Part shown: positions 1 to 6,491 of the stretch, piece by piece
Numbering within the stretch: the stretch's first letter is position 1
Layout of the letters: each line of letters opens with the position of its first letter
Source of the DNA: Chloroflexota bacterium
GTDB taxonomy: Bacteria > Chloroflexota > Anaerolineae > B4-G1
DNA: 6,604 nt
Assembly: GCA_003648125.1 (NCBI GenBank)
Contig: QMOE01000136.1
Coordinates: forward strand, 1 to 6,604
Reading direction: 5' to 3'
Translations under genes and position numbers: made by a program
The notes under the pieces: model-generated
The model's database searches: none
The model's input: only the letters and a program-made list of their open reading frames with translations
Told to the model about the DNA's origin: nothing

Positions 1-622
1 CGCCCAGCGCAGCCGTGCCAACGTTGATCACGGCCGCCGTGCGCATACCAGCGAACATGACCGGGAAGGCCAACGGCAGCTCGATCTGTAGCAGAATCTG
101 GCGGCTGGTCATGCCCATACCTGTGGCCGCTTCGATGATGTTGGGATCCACCTCCTCGATCCCTGTGGCCGTGTTGCGCACGATGGGTAGCAGAGCGTAC
201 AGCCAGAGAGCAAAGATGGCCGTCTTGGCACCTATGCCCAGGATGCCCATAAAGACAGCCAAGATAGCGATGCTGGGCACCGACTGGCCAATGTTGGCCA
301 CGCCCAGAATGAGGCCCGAAAAGTCGCGGAACCCCCGCCGAGTGATCAAGATGCCGGCTGGCACGGCGGCAGCAATGGCTAATCCGGTGGATATAAGGAT
401 GAGGCGCAAGTGCTCTACGCCAGCACCCGTGACGCTCCCGAAACCAATCTCCCAACTGCCCATCATGTTCGCTTCCATGCTCCCCGGTTCGATCGGTAAC
501 AGCAGTTGGTTGTAGACGAGGATCACAACGATGACCAAAAGAACCGGAATCACCGTCCAGCCCAGCAAGTCATGGAAGGTAAGGCGACTAAAGCGTTGCC
601 AAAGGCTAACCTTCTCTTTCAT
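1..622 (-). CDS. Quaternary-amine ABC transporter permease, OpuB/ProW type (3' end beyond window)
   Basis: This is the inner-membrane channel subunit of an ABC importer of the glycine betaine/choline/carnitine family. The reading frame is open from an ATG at 620-622 to the window edge, giving the first 207 residues. I see a cytoplasmic N-terminus, a first hydrophobic helix at about 21-38, an outside segment with a short acidic stretch, and then the BPD_transp_1 core. The core has helices at about 72-95 and 104-126, the family signature LPIVRNTATGI (145-155), and the EAA coupling loop beginning EAATGMGM (164-171) that docks on the ATPase. About one or two helices of a typical OpuBB/OpuCB-like protein are missing at the left edge. 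The start is fixed by AAGGAG at 630-635, seven bases upstream. The ATG overlaps the end of the ATPase gene by 17 nt, which suggests translational coupling. Substrate specificity is inferred from family and neighbours only. A C-terminal fused binding domain cannot be excluded because the end is not seen. Confidence 0.93.
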   Translation of the reverse strand, partial: MKEKVSLWQRFSRLTFHDLLGWTVIPVLLVIVVILVYNQLLLPIEPGSMEANMMGSWEIGFGSVTGAGVEHLRLILISTGLAIAAAVPAGILITRRGFRDFSGLILGVANIGQSVPSIAILAVFMGILGIGAKTAIFALWLYALLPIVRNTATGIEEVDPNIIEAATGMGMTSRQILLQIELPLAFPVMFAGMRTAAVINVGTAALG

Positions 623-1772
623 TGGCTTGCTCCTTCCCTACCTCACCAATGGCTGCCGAACTCTCGACGACAGCCTCGTGGATCATCTCGGTATTGACCA
701 ATCCTCGCACGCGGTTCTGGGCGTCTACCACGCAGACGTTGGCATAGTCAACCACCAGCATCTCCGACAAAGCGTCCTTCAGGTTGGTGCCCACGCGGAT
801 GGCCGTCGCCGCCGGCTCCACGAATTCGTCCACCCAGCCGGTCTTGCCTTTCAGGTCTCTGAGCCTGACGTATCCTTTCAATGTCCGGTCGGCGTCGATC
901 ACGTAGAGGAATTTTCTCCCCTGCTCGTGCATAAAGCCCACGGCCTGCTCCACGCTCTGCGTGGCCTGAAGCAAGGCGGGGTGCGCGTCCATCACTTCGT
1001 CCACCCGCACCAGGTTGAGCCGCTTGAGGGCCCGGTCGGCCCCGACAAAGTCCTCCACGAATTTGTTGGCCGGATGGGCCAGGATATTAGCCGGCGAATC
1101 GAACTGCTCCAGGAGACCACCTACGTTGAGGATGCAGATTTTGTCCCCCATCTTGATCGCTTCGTCTATGTCGTGGGTGACAAATAGTACCGTCTTTTTG
1201 ATCTCTTGCTGCAAGCGCAGGAACTCGTTCTGCAGTGTGTTACGGTTGATGGGGTCAATGGCTCCGAAAGGCTCGTCCATCAACATCACCGGCGGGTCAA
1301 CGGCCATACCTCGGGCCACGCCGATGCGCTGCCGCTGCCCGCCCGATAGCTCGTGGGGGTAGCGGTCAAGGAACTCGAGTGGCATATTCATCATTTCGAC
1401 CAATTCCCCCGCCCGGCTGCGGATGCGCGCCTCGTCCCATCCCATCATCTGAGGCACTGTGCCAATGTTCTCCAGGATGGTGCGATGGGGGAAAAGCCCG
1501 ATCTGCTGAATGATGTAGCCGATGCTGCGCCGCAGTAGGATGGGGTCCATCTCGAGCACGTTCCGCGTCTCGCCCCGCTCATCTAGCACGTAGATGTCCC
1601 CCCCGGTCGGTTCGATCAACCGGTTGACCATTTTCATCGTCGTGGTTTTGCCACAGCCGGAAGGGCCAACGATGGTGCATATCTCTCCCGTAGGAACAGT
1701 GAACGATAGGTTATCTACCGCTGGGGATGACGTTCCGGGATACATCTTGGTCACATTTTCAAACTTTATCAT
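606..1772 (-). CDS. ABC transporter ATPase with C-terminal CBS pair, quaternary-amine uptake (OpuCA/OpuBA/ProV family)
   Basis: This 388-residue cytoplasmic subunit powers the importer. All ABC motifs are present: A-loop Tyr11, Walker A GPSGCGKT at 36-43, Q-loop around IIQQIGLF (87-94), signature LSGGQRQ at 142-148, Walker B VMLMDE at 162-167 with the catalytic Glu167, the D-loop following it, and the switch His200 in THD. The Q-loop region and PHRTILENI (95-103) are characteristic of the OpuCA/OpuBA/ProV branch. Residues about 255-310 and 316-375 look like two CBS modules, matching the roughly 380-400 residue length of OpuCA. In relatives the CBS pair senses ionic strength (OpuA) or binds cyclic-di-AMP (OpuCA); whether this one does either is not visible. 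The ATG at 1770-1772 has AAGGAGG six bases upstream (1779-1785). It begins 24 nt after the large permease stops and overlaps the second permease by 17 nt, consistent with one transporter assembled from these three proteins. Confidence 0.96.
   Translation of the reverse strand: MIKFENVTKMYPGTSSPAVDNLSFTVPTGEICTIVGPSGCGKTTTMKMVNRLIEPTGGDIYVLDERGETRNVLEMDPILLRRSIGYIIQQIGLFPHRTILENIGTVPQMMGWDEARIRSRAGELVEMMNMPLEFLDRYPHELSGGQRQRIGVARGMAVDPPVMLMDEPFGAIDPINRNTLQNEFLRLQQEIKKTVLFVTHDIDEAIKMGDKICILNVGGLLEQFDSPANILAHPANKFVEDFVGADRALKRLNLVRVDEVMDAHPALLQATQSVEQAVGFMHEQGRKFLYVIDADRTLKGYVRLRDLKGKTGWVDEFVEPAATAIRVGTNLKDALSEMLVVDYANVCVVDAQNRVRGLVNTEMIHEAVVESSAAIGEVGKEQANEREG
630..635 (-). promoter_or_regulatory. 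Shine-Dalgarno of the second permease, inside the ATPase gene
   Basis: On the minus strand AAGGAG stands seven bases before the ATG at 620-622. It lies within the last codons of the ATPase gene, so the permease is read from an overlapping start. This site decides the start of a gene that has no stop codon inside the window. Confidence 0.8.
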
Positions 1773-1796
1773 TTTTGTCCTCCTTGACTTTGCACA

Positions 1797-3365
1797 TTAT
1801 GCTGCCTCTCGTCTACCCTTTAGCCCCTCTGGGGTCAACACGTTCTGCAGCCAACCCAGGAAGTAGTCTACCGCCAGGGCCAGGGTAGCCACCAGGATCG
1901 CGCCAGCGATGTACCGCTTCGGCTGGGCCCGATTCATGCCATCAAAGATGTACTTGCCTAGCGTATCGTTGCCGATGTAAGCGGCGATGGACGTGATTCC
2001 AACCAGCATGACGATCGCCACGCGCACCCCGGTCATGATGACCGGGACCGCCATGGGCAACTTGACCTTGAGCAACAGTTGCCACTCGGTCATGCCCATC
2101 CCACGTCCCGCTTCGGTGACCTCCGGCGCTACTGCCTTGATGCCGGTGTAGGTATTGCGCACGATGGGCAGTTGGGAGTACAAGATGAGGGCAAAGGCCG
2201 CGTTGAAAGGGCCGGTGCCCAGCGTCCCAATCATCGCGCCGAACAGCGCCACGCTGGGGATAGTCAGGATGATCCCCAGGATGTAGAGAGTGAGGTCGCT
2301 GGCCGCTTCACCGGTCAGGAACAAGGCATACAGGATGATTGTGAACGCCGCTCCGATCATGCCTACCGCGACCGGCTTGGAGACGACAGCGCCCACGATA
2401 TCGCACGGCGCTGCAAAAAAGCCCTCTACTCTCATAAGTGACCGATCCCAGCCTTTCACCGTTGTCATGACCGAATCGCCCATCGCTTCCCCCATCAGAC
2501 CCGATGAGGCGGCCCAAAGTAGCAGGAACAGGGCCAGCGGAATCAGAACGACCACGTGGGAGAGTCTCGGGTGCCGCGAAGGCCAGGTAATGAACACACC
2601 CATCACCACACCCAGCACAACCGCAATAACGACGGAGAATGCGACCAGCCAAAGGTGGCCCAATAGCAATTCCTGCAAAGTTCCCTTCTCCCACTGCCCG
2701 GCGATGAAGCCCCATTCAGTGGTGATGAGGTTCTCCTCCTGGGCAACGAACATAGAGGCGACCCGCAGGATGCCCCACACGACCACTGGTGCGCCCACGG
2801 TGTAAAAGACCGCGCTGGACTGTATCTCGTGCGCCGCCTGCAGGGCGAAAAACAACAAAAGAAGCCCATAGAGACTGAACAAGATGATAAAGATACTCAC
2901 GATCCCTATGGGGCTTAAGGGGTTCAGAATGGCCGCCAATGTCAGCCCCAATTTATCGCCTACGAAGAGGAAGGCAGTCACGACCATGCCCAGGGGCGCG
3001 ACGACGAGAGACAACAGGTAACTCTGCTGGATAAGACTGCCTTCCCCGCCAAACCCCTGGGCGATGAAGAACAGGATCAGGCTGATGATAAAGAAATCAG
3101 CCTCGGTGAAAAAGATGATCCGTAATAGATCCACCCATATAGCATCTGGTCTGGTAGCCAGGGAGGCTGGCCCGGCGACCACGGCCCACAACCCAATCAC
3201 CAGACCCAGGAGGCCCACTCCTATCACTGTCTTGAGCGGATCGGCTCGTCCCTTTTGAGCACGGAAAGCATCCAGGCTGGGTTCGGTCAGGGCCTTTACC
3301 CATCCATCCAGCATCTCACGCCAGAGACCGTTTCGTCTTCCCATTTGTGTTACATCCGTTGTCAT
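1797..3365 (-). CDS. Large ABC transporter permease, OpuB/ProW type, with Yip1-like N-terminal membrane region
   Basis: This is a 522-residue inner-membrane protein, more than twice the usual length of an OpuBB-type permease (about 210-230). The C-terminal half is a clear BPD_transp_1 permease: GTLQELLLGHLWLV at 228-241 opens the domain, QLPIVRNTYTGI sits at 398-409, and the EAA loop begins EAGRGMGM at 418-425. Residues about 22-205 form a separate region with an amphipathic start (WVKALTEPSLDAFRAQKGR, 22-40) and about five hydrophobic helices near 46-64, 88-103, 116-136, 154-176 and 184-204. The layout and phrases such as ALQAAHEIQSSAVFYTV (174-190) resemble the Yip1 family, so I infer a fused Yip1-like domain. 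Compared with the second permease, about 88 extra residues lie between ITW (259-261) and IPSVALFG (369-376), including hydrophobic stretches near 270-288 and 333-351. The ATG at 3363-3365 has AAGGAGG four bases upstream (3370-3376). It is the first transporter gene after the methyltransferases and probably pairs with the second permease as a heterodimer. Confidence 0.93.
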   Translation of the reverse strand: MTTDVTQMGRRNGLWREMLDGWVKALTEPSLDAFRAQKGRADPLKTVIGVGLLGLVIGLWAVVAGPASLATRPDAIWVDLLRIIFFTEADFFIISLILFFIAQGFGGEGSLIQQSYLLSLVVAPLGMVVTAFLFVGDKLGLTLAAILNPLSPIGIVSIFIILFSLYGLLLLFFALQAAHEIQSSAVFYTVGAPVVVWGILRVASMFVAQEENLITTEWGFIAGQWEKGTLQELLLGHLWLVAFSVVIAVVLGVVMGVFITWPSRHPRLSHVVVLIPLALFLLLWAASSGLMGEAMGDSVMTTVKGWDRSLMRVEGFFAAPCDIVGAVVSKPVAVGMIGAAFTIILYALFLTGEAASDLTLYILGIILTIPSVALFGAMIGTLGTGPFNAAFALILYSQLPIVRNTYTGIKAVAPEVTEAGRGMGMTEWQLLLKVKLPMAVPVIMTGVRVAIVMLVGITSIAAYIGNDTLGKYIFDGMNRAQPKRYIAGAILVATLALAVDYFLGWLQNVLTPEGLKGRREAA

Positions 3366-3465
3366 AATCCCTCCTTTTTTCGAGATGGCTCACTCGTAGA
3401 GCAAATCGTTTGTGCTACACTTGCCATACACCTTCCTTATGTCTCTCGTCAGTCCAGGTTGCGTA
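3366..3465 (-). other. 100-nt gap between methyltransferase and transporter genes
   Basis: This is the longest gap in the operon. It contains the permease Shine-Dalgarno (3370-3376) preceded by an A-run on the minus strand, and an imperfect hairpin at 3396-3418. I could not find a convincing -35/-10 pair on the minus strand and there is no hairpin followed by a T-run, so neither an internal promoter nor an intrinsic terminator is supported. Read-through from the methyltransferase genes into the transporter is the simplest reading. Confidence 0.5.
3396..3418 (-). repeat. Imperfect inverted repeat in the gap before the large permease
   Basis: On the minus strand the arms read GTAG-CA-CAAA and TTTG-CT-CTAC around a CGA loop. 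Four outer and four inner base pairs are separated by a two-by-two mismatch. It lies 20 bases upstream of the permease Shine-Dalgarno and has no T-run after it. It might be an mRNA processing or stabilising hairpin, or chance. Confidence 0.35.
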
Positions 3466-4917
3466 TTATTCTCTACGGGACTCGCGCTTCTTTAACACTC
3501 GAGTGATTACCTTTTCCGCCGCCTCCGGCAAGGGTGGCACCTCGTGTTCCTCCAGGATTTGGCGCGCCCGCTCGTTGGCTCGAGCTGGCATATCTTGGCT
3601 GCCCTTCTTCACCCAGCGGTCATAGCGCATCCGGTCAATCAACTCTGGCCGCCACTGCGCCCACTTCCAGTTGTCCAACGTGTGATCGTCGGCCAAAAAG
3701 CCGCCGCCGGGCTTGGCCCGGTGGATCGCTTCGCGGGCCAGCGTCCGCTTGCTGACTTCCATGCCGCCCATGACGAAACGCGCATCGCGGATGATCTCGT
3801 CGGCGATGACCAGCATCTCCATTGACGATGTGGTGCCGTATTCGATGTACCCTACGTCGTGAACCAGGTTGCAGCGGGTCAAGAAAGCGGCCATAATCGA
3901 AATTGACGCCTCGATACCGGCCTGGGCATCCACTACCTTGCTATCGGTCGCTCCGGCAGCCCCCCAGGTTGGCAGGTCATAATGGCGGGCGAGGTCACAC
4001 CAGGCCGCCATGCTTGTGGGCCACTCGGGAGCACCATAGCTGACGATGGCTGATTTCATATCCAGGGTAGCGATGTTCATACCGTACAGAAAGGGCGTGC
4101 CTCGGCGCACCAACTGGGTGAGCACCAGCCCAACCAGGCACTCGGCATTGCCCAAGGCCAGCGCCCCGGCCAGCGTGATCGGCCCGCCGCCGCCGGTGTT
4201 CGGGGATGGTGGATAGGCGACGGGGATGCCTTTCTCGGCACAGAACAGCAGCTTGTCCACTGATTCGTCAGGGTAGAGCAGCGGCGAGATTGACTCGGCG
4301 TAGAGCATCATAAAGGGTTTTTCGCGCAGCTCGGTCTCGCCCCCGGCCACCGCGCATGCGATACGGTAGATGTCTTCCATGTCCTCTCGGTTGTTGGCCG
4401 TGTAGACGTTGGGCTTGACCGAGCCACGAATCATGCTGACGAACTCGTGGATGTAAATGTCTAGTGGAGGTGCGTCCGAGGGATTGCCCATAGACATGAT
4501 GAAATCCATCTGGTCGAGGCCGTCGCACAGGTGCGCGATACGCTGAATGTCCTCTATTGTAGCCTTGCGCCGTTCACCCGTGTCCACGTCAATGGTAAAG
4601 ATGCAATCGGAGCCAGGGCCGAAAAAGACTTTTGCGGCTTCGAGAGGCATCGTCAACTCGCCCAGCCGGTTGTACATTGGGATGCGCGATGGCGCCGAGG
4701 CGATGGCATCTGTCACCAGGTACTCGGGGATCTTGATTCGCCCCTTGGATTCCCAAGCTCCGGCGTCGAGAAGCAACTGGCGAGCAGTCTCGTTCTTCAT
4801 CACGATGCCTGTGCGTGAAAGGATATCCAGGCTGGTGTGGTGAATCGTCAAAATTTGTTCATCAGACAACATCTGTATGGTAGGATGTAGAGTTTCGACA
4901 GAAATTTGTTCGGTCAC
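3466..4917 (-). CDS. MttB-family (non-pyrrolysine) corrinoid methyltransferase, second copy
   Basis: This is a predicted cytoplasmic TIM-barrel methyltransferase of the trimethylamine/glycine betaine methyltransferase superfamily (COG5598). It would move a methyl group from a quaternary or tertiary amine to Co(I) of a partner corrinoid protein. I place the start at the GTG at 4915-4917 (483 residues), because AAGGAG at 4925-4930 is seven bases upstream; the upstream in-frame TTG at 4933-4935 would put the ribosome-binding site inside the gene. From that GTG, family-like features are SDEQILTIHHTSLDILSRTG near 18-37, ATDSKVVDAQAGIE near 323-336, the HDVGYIEYG segment near 353-361 and the glycine-rich PGGGFLADDHTLDN near 403-416. 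Length fits the family (about 480-495). No in-frame TAG interrupts it, so it does not use pyrrolysine and resembles the MtgB/MtpB/MtcB side. It aligns end to end with the preceding gene but is clearly diverged (roughly one third identical in the C-terminal core by eye), so the substrate may differ. The true substrate is unknown. Confidence 0.93.
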   Translation of the reverse strand: MTEQISVETLHPTIQMLSDEQILTIHHTSLDILSRTGIVMKNETARQLLLDAGAWESKGRIKIPEYLVTDAIASAPSRIPMYNRLGELTMPLEAAKVFFGPGSDCIFTIDVDTGERRKATIEDIQRIAHLCDGLDQMDFIMSMGNPSDAPPLDIYIHEFVSMIRGSVKPNVYTANNREDMEDIYRIACAVAGGETELREKPFMMLYAESISPLLYPDESVDKLLFCAEKGIPVAYPPSPNTGGGGPITLAGALALGNAECLVGLVLTQLVRRGTPFLYGMNIATLDMKSAIVSYGAPEWPTSMAAWCDLARHYDLPTWGAAGATDSKVVDAQAGIEASISIMAAFLTRCNLVHDVGYIEYGTTSSMEMLVIADEIIRDARFVMGGMEVSKRTLAREAIHRAKPGGGFLADDHTLDNWKWAQWRPELIDRMRYDRWVKKGSQDMPARANERARQILEEHEVPPLPEAAEKVITRVLKKRESRRE

Positions 4918-4923
4918 TAGTGA
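4914..4923 (-). repeat. Perfect 10-bp palindrome spanning the GTG start of the second methyltransferase
   Basis: TCACTAGTGA is its own reverse complement. It covers the spacer between the Shine-Dalgarno and the GTG start codon as well as the start itself. It could form a small duplex or a protein site, but a 10-bp palindrome of this kind can arise by chance and I assign no function. Confidence 0.3.
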
Positions 4924-4924
4924 A

Positions 4925-4930
4925 CTCCTT
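4925..4930 (-). promoter_or_regulatory. Shine-Dalgarno that sets the GTG start of the second methyltransferase
   Basis: AAGGAG on the minus strand is followed by a seven-base spacer and GTG (4915-4917). The alternative TTG (4933-4935) lies upstream of this site and has no comparable purine-rich site of its own (upstream reads ACGCATTT), so GTG is preferred. Confidence 0.8.
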
Positions 4931-4960
4931 GACAAAATGCGTGATGTGTGGATTGGCGCT

Positions 4961-4987
4961 ACGTTTCAAATGTGTAATTTGAAACGT
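4961..4987 (-). repeat. Perfect 11-bp hairpin over the stop codon of the first methyltransferase
   Basis: The arms at 4961-4971 and 4977-4987 are exact reverse complements (ACGTTTCAAAT / ATTTGAAACGT) around a five-base loop. The stop codon TGA (4966-4968) is inside one arm, and the other arm encodes the final residues RFK. On the minus strand the hairpin is followed by AGCGCCAATCC, not by a T-run, so it is not a classical intrinsic terminator. A role in mRNA stability, processing or attenuated expression of the downstream copy, or a dyad operator, is possible. Confidence 0.75.
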
Positions 4988-6429
4988 CCGCGGATCCATT
5001 CCTCGATTTCTGGGTCGAGTGGTTTTGGCTGATGGTCCTTCAGAATATCGCGGGCGATCTGCTTGGCTCGATCCCGCGCGTCCAGGCCACCGCCCGCTTG
5101 CCACATATCCCGACCTTGCCGATCCACCACCGCTGAGGGGTAGTAAAACTCGGAGCGCATATGCCGGATCGTATGATCGGCCATCAGGTAATGACCGCCT
5201 GGACCAACCTCGTCAATCACGTCCAGGCCTAGCGTTTCGTCATTCACCTCAATGCCCTGCACCACCCGCATCGCCATGCCGAGGATATCGTTGTCAATGA
5301 CAAACTGTTCCGCTGCGACGGTGCTCATATTTTCCAGCATCCCCGCCGCGTGATGGATAAAGTTGCTTCCGGCCAGGGCTGCCAGCACTGCGCTCATCCC
5401 CTTCTCAAAACCGGCCTGGATGTCGGGGGTTTTGGCATCGGTCATACCGGCCGAGTTGTAAATAGGTAGATGATAGAAATGCGCCATCTGGGCCATTGCC
5501 CCGTTCGCCAGTCCAAACTCGGCTGCCCCGCCCAGGTAACGGCCGGTCTTCATATCCGCTGTCGCTGGGATCGGGCCGATCAAAAGCGGCGCGCCCCGTT
5601 GAGCCAACTGGGTCAGAACCACCCCGGCCAACTGCTCGGCGGTGAGTTGCGCCAGCATCCCGGCCAGGGTCACCGGCGCGGTGGACCCAGCCATCGGCGC
5701 GGCCGAGAGTACCACTGGGATGCGCTGGCGACAGGTCTCAATCAGCAGCGTGGTGACGTCTGTGGCGAACTTGAGCGGGCTGACCATCCAACTGGTGATG
5801 AAAGAGATGATGGGGCGCTCGCGCAAGGCTTCTGCGCCGCCGGCAATGCGTTCGCACATCTCCACAGTGTCGCGGATGCCCTGCACGCTGTAGACGCCGG
5901 ACTGGACATGTTTGGTGGTATTGGCCAGGCTGACATAGTACGTGTTGACGTCTACCTCATCCTTGCCCATATCCGTGGGATAGACCGGCACCAGGTAAAA
6001 GTGAACGTTGTCGAGAGCGTCCACCAGGCGGGCCAACTCGGCCACGTCGCGCAGAACAGCCATGCGTGGCTGATCGGTTTCCATGTCCAACACAGTCAAC
6101 GCCGCGCCGCCCGTGCCGATGTGCACCTTTGCGCCTTCCAGTTCCAGGTCCCATTGAGGATCGCGCCCCGCAAGCACCACGCGCGAGGGCGCCCAGTCCA
6201 CAGCATCCTCGACCAGAGATCGAGGCAGCCGCACACGCGAGGTATCACGATCCACAGACGCGCCAGCTTCTTCGAACAGCCGCAGCGCCTCTCGCTCTTC
6301 GACCGAGACACCGGTCCGTGCCAAGATGCTCAACGCTGCCCCATGGATGCGTTGTACCTGGTCGTCGGTCAGCGGCTTGTACTGACCCCCTGCTAGACCT
6401 TTGATTGGGACACGGCGTTTCTTAGCCAT
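4966..6429 (-). CDS. MttB-family (non-pyrrolysine) corrinoid methyltransferase, first copy
   Basis: This 487-residue cytoplasmic protein belongs to the same MttB/COG5598 TIM-barrel superfamily as the next gene and directly follows the corrinoid protein gene, its likely methyl acceptor. Features by residue: a basic N-terminus (KKRRVPIKG), the family's N-terminal helix LTDDQVQRIHGAALSILART at 20-39, HIGTGGAALTVLDMETDQPR at 103-122 (parallel to GPGSDCIFTIDVDTGERR in the second copy), VTLAGMLAQ at 253-261, SAGMTDAKTPDIQAGFE at 326-342, FIHHAAGMLENM at 357-368, and GPGGHYLMADHT at 409-420. There is no in-frame amber codon, so no pyrrolysine. The ATG at 6427-6429 is preceded by AGGAG at 6437-6441 with a seven-base spacer. 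The gene ends 48 nt before the GTG of the second copy. The most plausible reaction is demethylation of a quaternary amine such as a betaine, inferred from the transporter downstream. Which amine, and whether the two copies work as separate enzymes or one complex, is not visible. Confidence 0.94.
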   Translation of the reverse strand: MAKKRRVPIKGLAGGQYKPLTDDQVQRIHGAALSILARTGVSVEEREALRLFEEAGASVDRDTSRVRLPRSLVEDAVDWAPSRVVLAGRDPQWDLELEGAKVHIGTGGAALTVLDMETDQPRMAVLRDVAELARLVDALDNVHFYLVPVYPTDMGKDEVDVNTYYVSLANTTKHVQSGVYSVQGIRDTVEMCERIAGGAEALRERPIISFITSWMVSPLKFATDVTTLLIETCRQRIPVVLSAAPMAGSTAPVTLAGMLAQLTAEQLAGVVLTQLAQRGAPLLIGPIPATADMKTGRYLGGAAEFGLANGAMAQMAHFYHLPIYNSAGMTDAKTPDIQAGFEKGMSAVLAALAGSNFIHHAAGMLENMSTVAAEQFVIDNDILGMAMRVVQGIEVNDETLGLDVIDEVGPGGHYLMADHTIRHMRSEFYYPSAVVDRQGRDMWQAGGGLDARDRAKQIARDILKDHQPKPLDPEIEEWIRGRFKLHI

Positions 6430-6444
6430 CGTACCTCTCCTGGG

Positions 6445-6471
6445 AAAAATCCGCGTTTCTCTGTAAGCGGA
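6445..6471 (-). terminator. Weak terminator-like hairpin between corrinoid gene and first methyltransferase
   Basis: On the minus strand TCCGC (6467-6471) and GCGGA (6450-6454) can pair across a 12-base loop, followed at once by TTTTT (6445-6449). The stem is only five pairs, so termination would be partial at best. It lies just before the Shine-Dalgarno of the first methyltransferase gene. It could lower enzyme transcript relative to the corrinoid protein, or be chance. Confidence 0.4.
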
Positions 6472-6491
6472 GCTACAAAACCGGCTTTTTG

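Noticed and set aside
15..515. Plus-strand open frame of 166 codons near the left edge
   Set aside because: Antisense to the second permease, whose minus-strand frame carries an unmistakable EAA loop and LPIVRNTATGI motif. The plus frame is rich in Met, Pro and Arg and has no domain.
531..1187. Plus-strand open frame of 218 codons opposite the ATPase C-terminus
   Set aside because: Antisense to the CBS region of the ATPase and to the second permease start; no domain and no supporting ribosome-binding site.
2308..2869. Alternative minus-strand frames inside the large permease that might indicate a frameshift creating the insertion
   Set aside because: The main frame stays open and hydrophobic throughout with permease motifs on both sides of the insertion. 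The alternative frames carry no family motifs, so a sequencing frameshift is not supported.
4961..4987. Classical intrinsic terminator at the 11-bp hairpin
   Set aside because: The hairpin is not followed by a T-run in the direction of transcription, and another gene of the same pathway starts within 50 bases.
5470..6396. Long plus-strand open frame (308 codons) opposite the first methyltransferase
   Set aside because: It lies entirely within a clear methyltransferase gene on the other strand, has no recognisable domain and is rich in His, Arg and Gln, as expected from an antisense shadow of GC-rich coding DNA.
3466..6429. Pyrrolysine-containing trimethylamine methyltransferases
   Set aside because: Both genes are uninterrupted over the full family length, with no in-frame amber codon to be read as pyrrolysine, so they are non-pyrrolysine homologues.
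6476..6491. Second small inverted repeat (CAAAA...TTTTG) just after the corrinoid stop codon
   Set aside because: Only five mostly A-T pairs with a six-base loop; too weak and too likely by chance to list as a feature.
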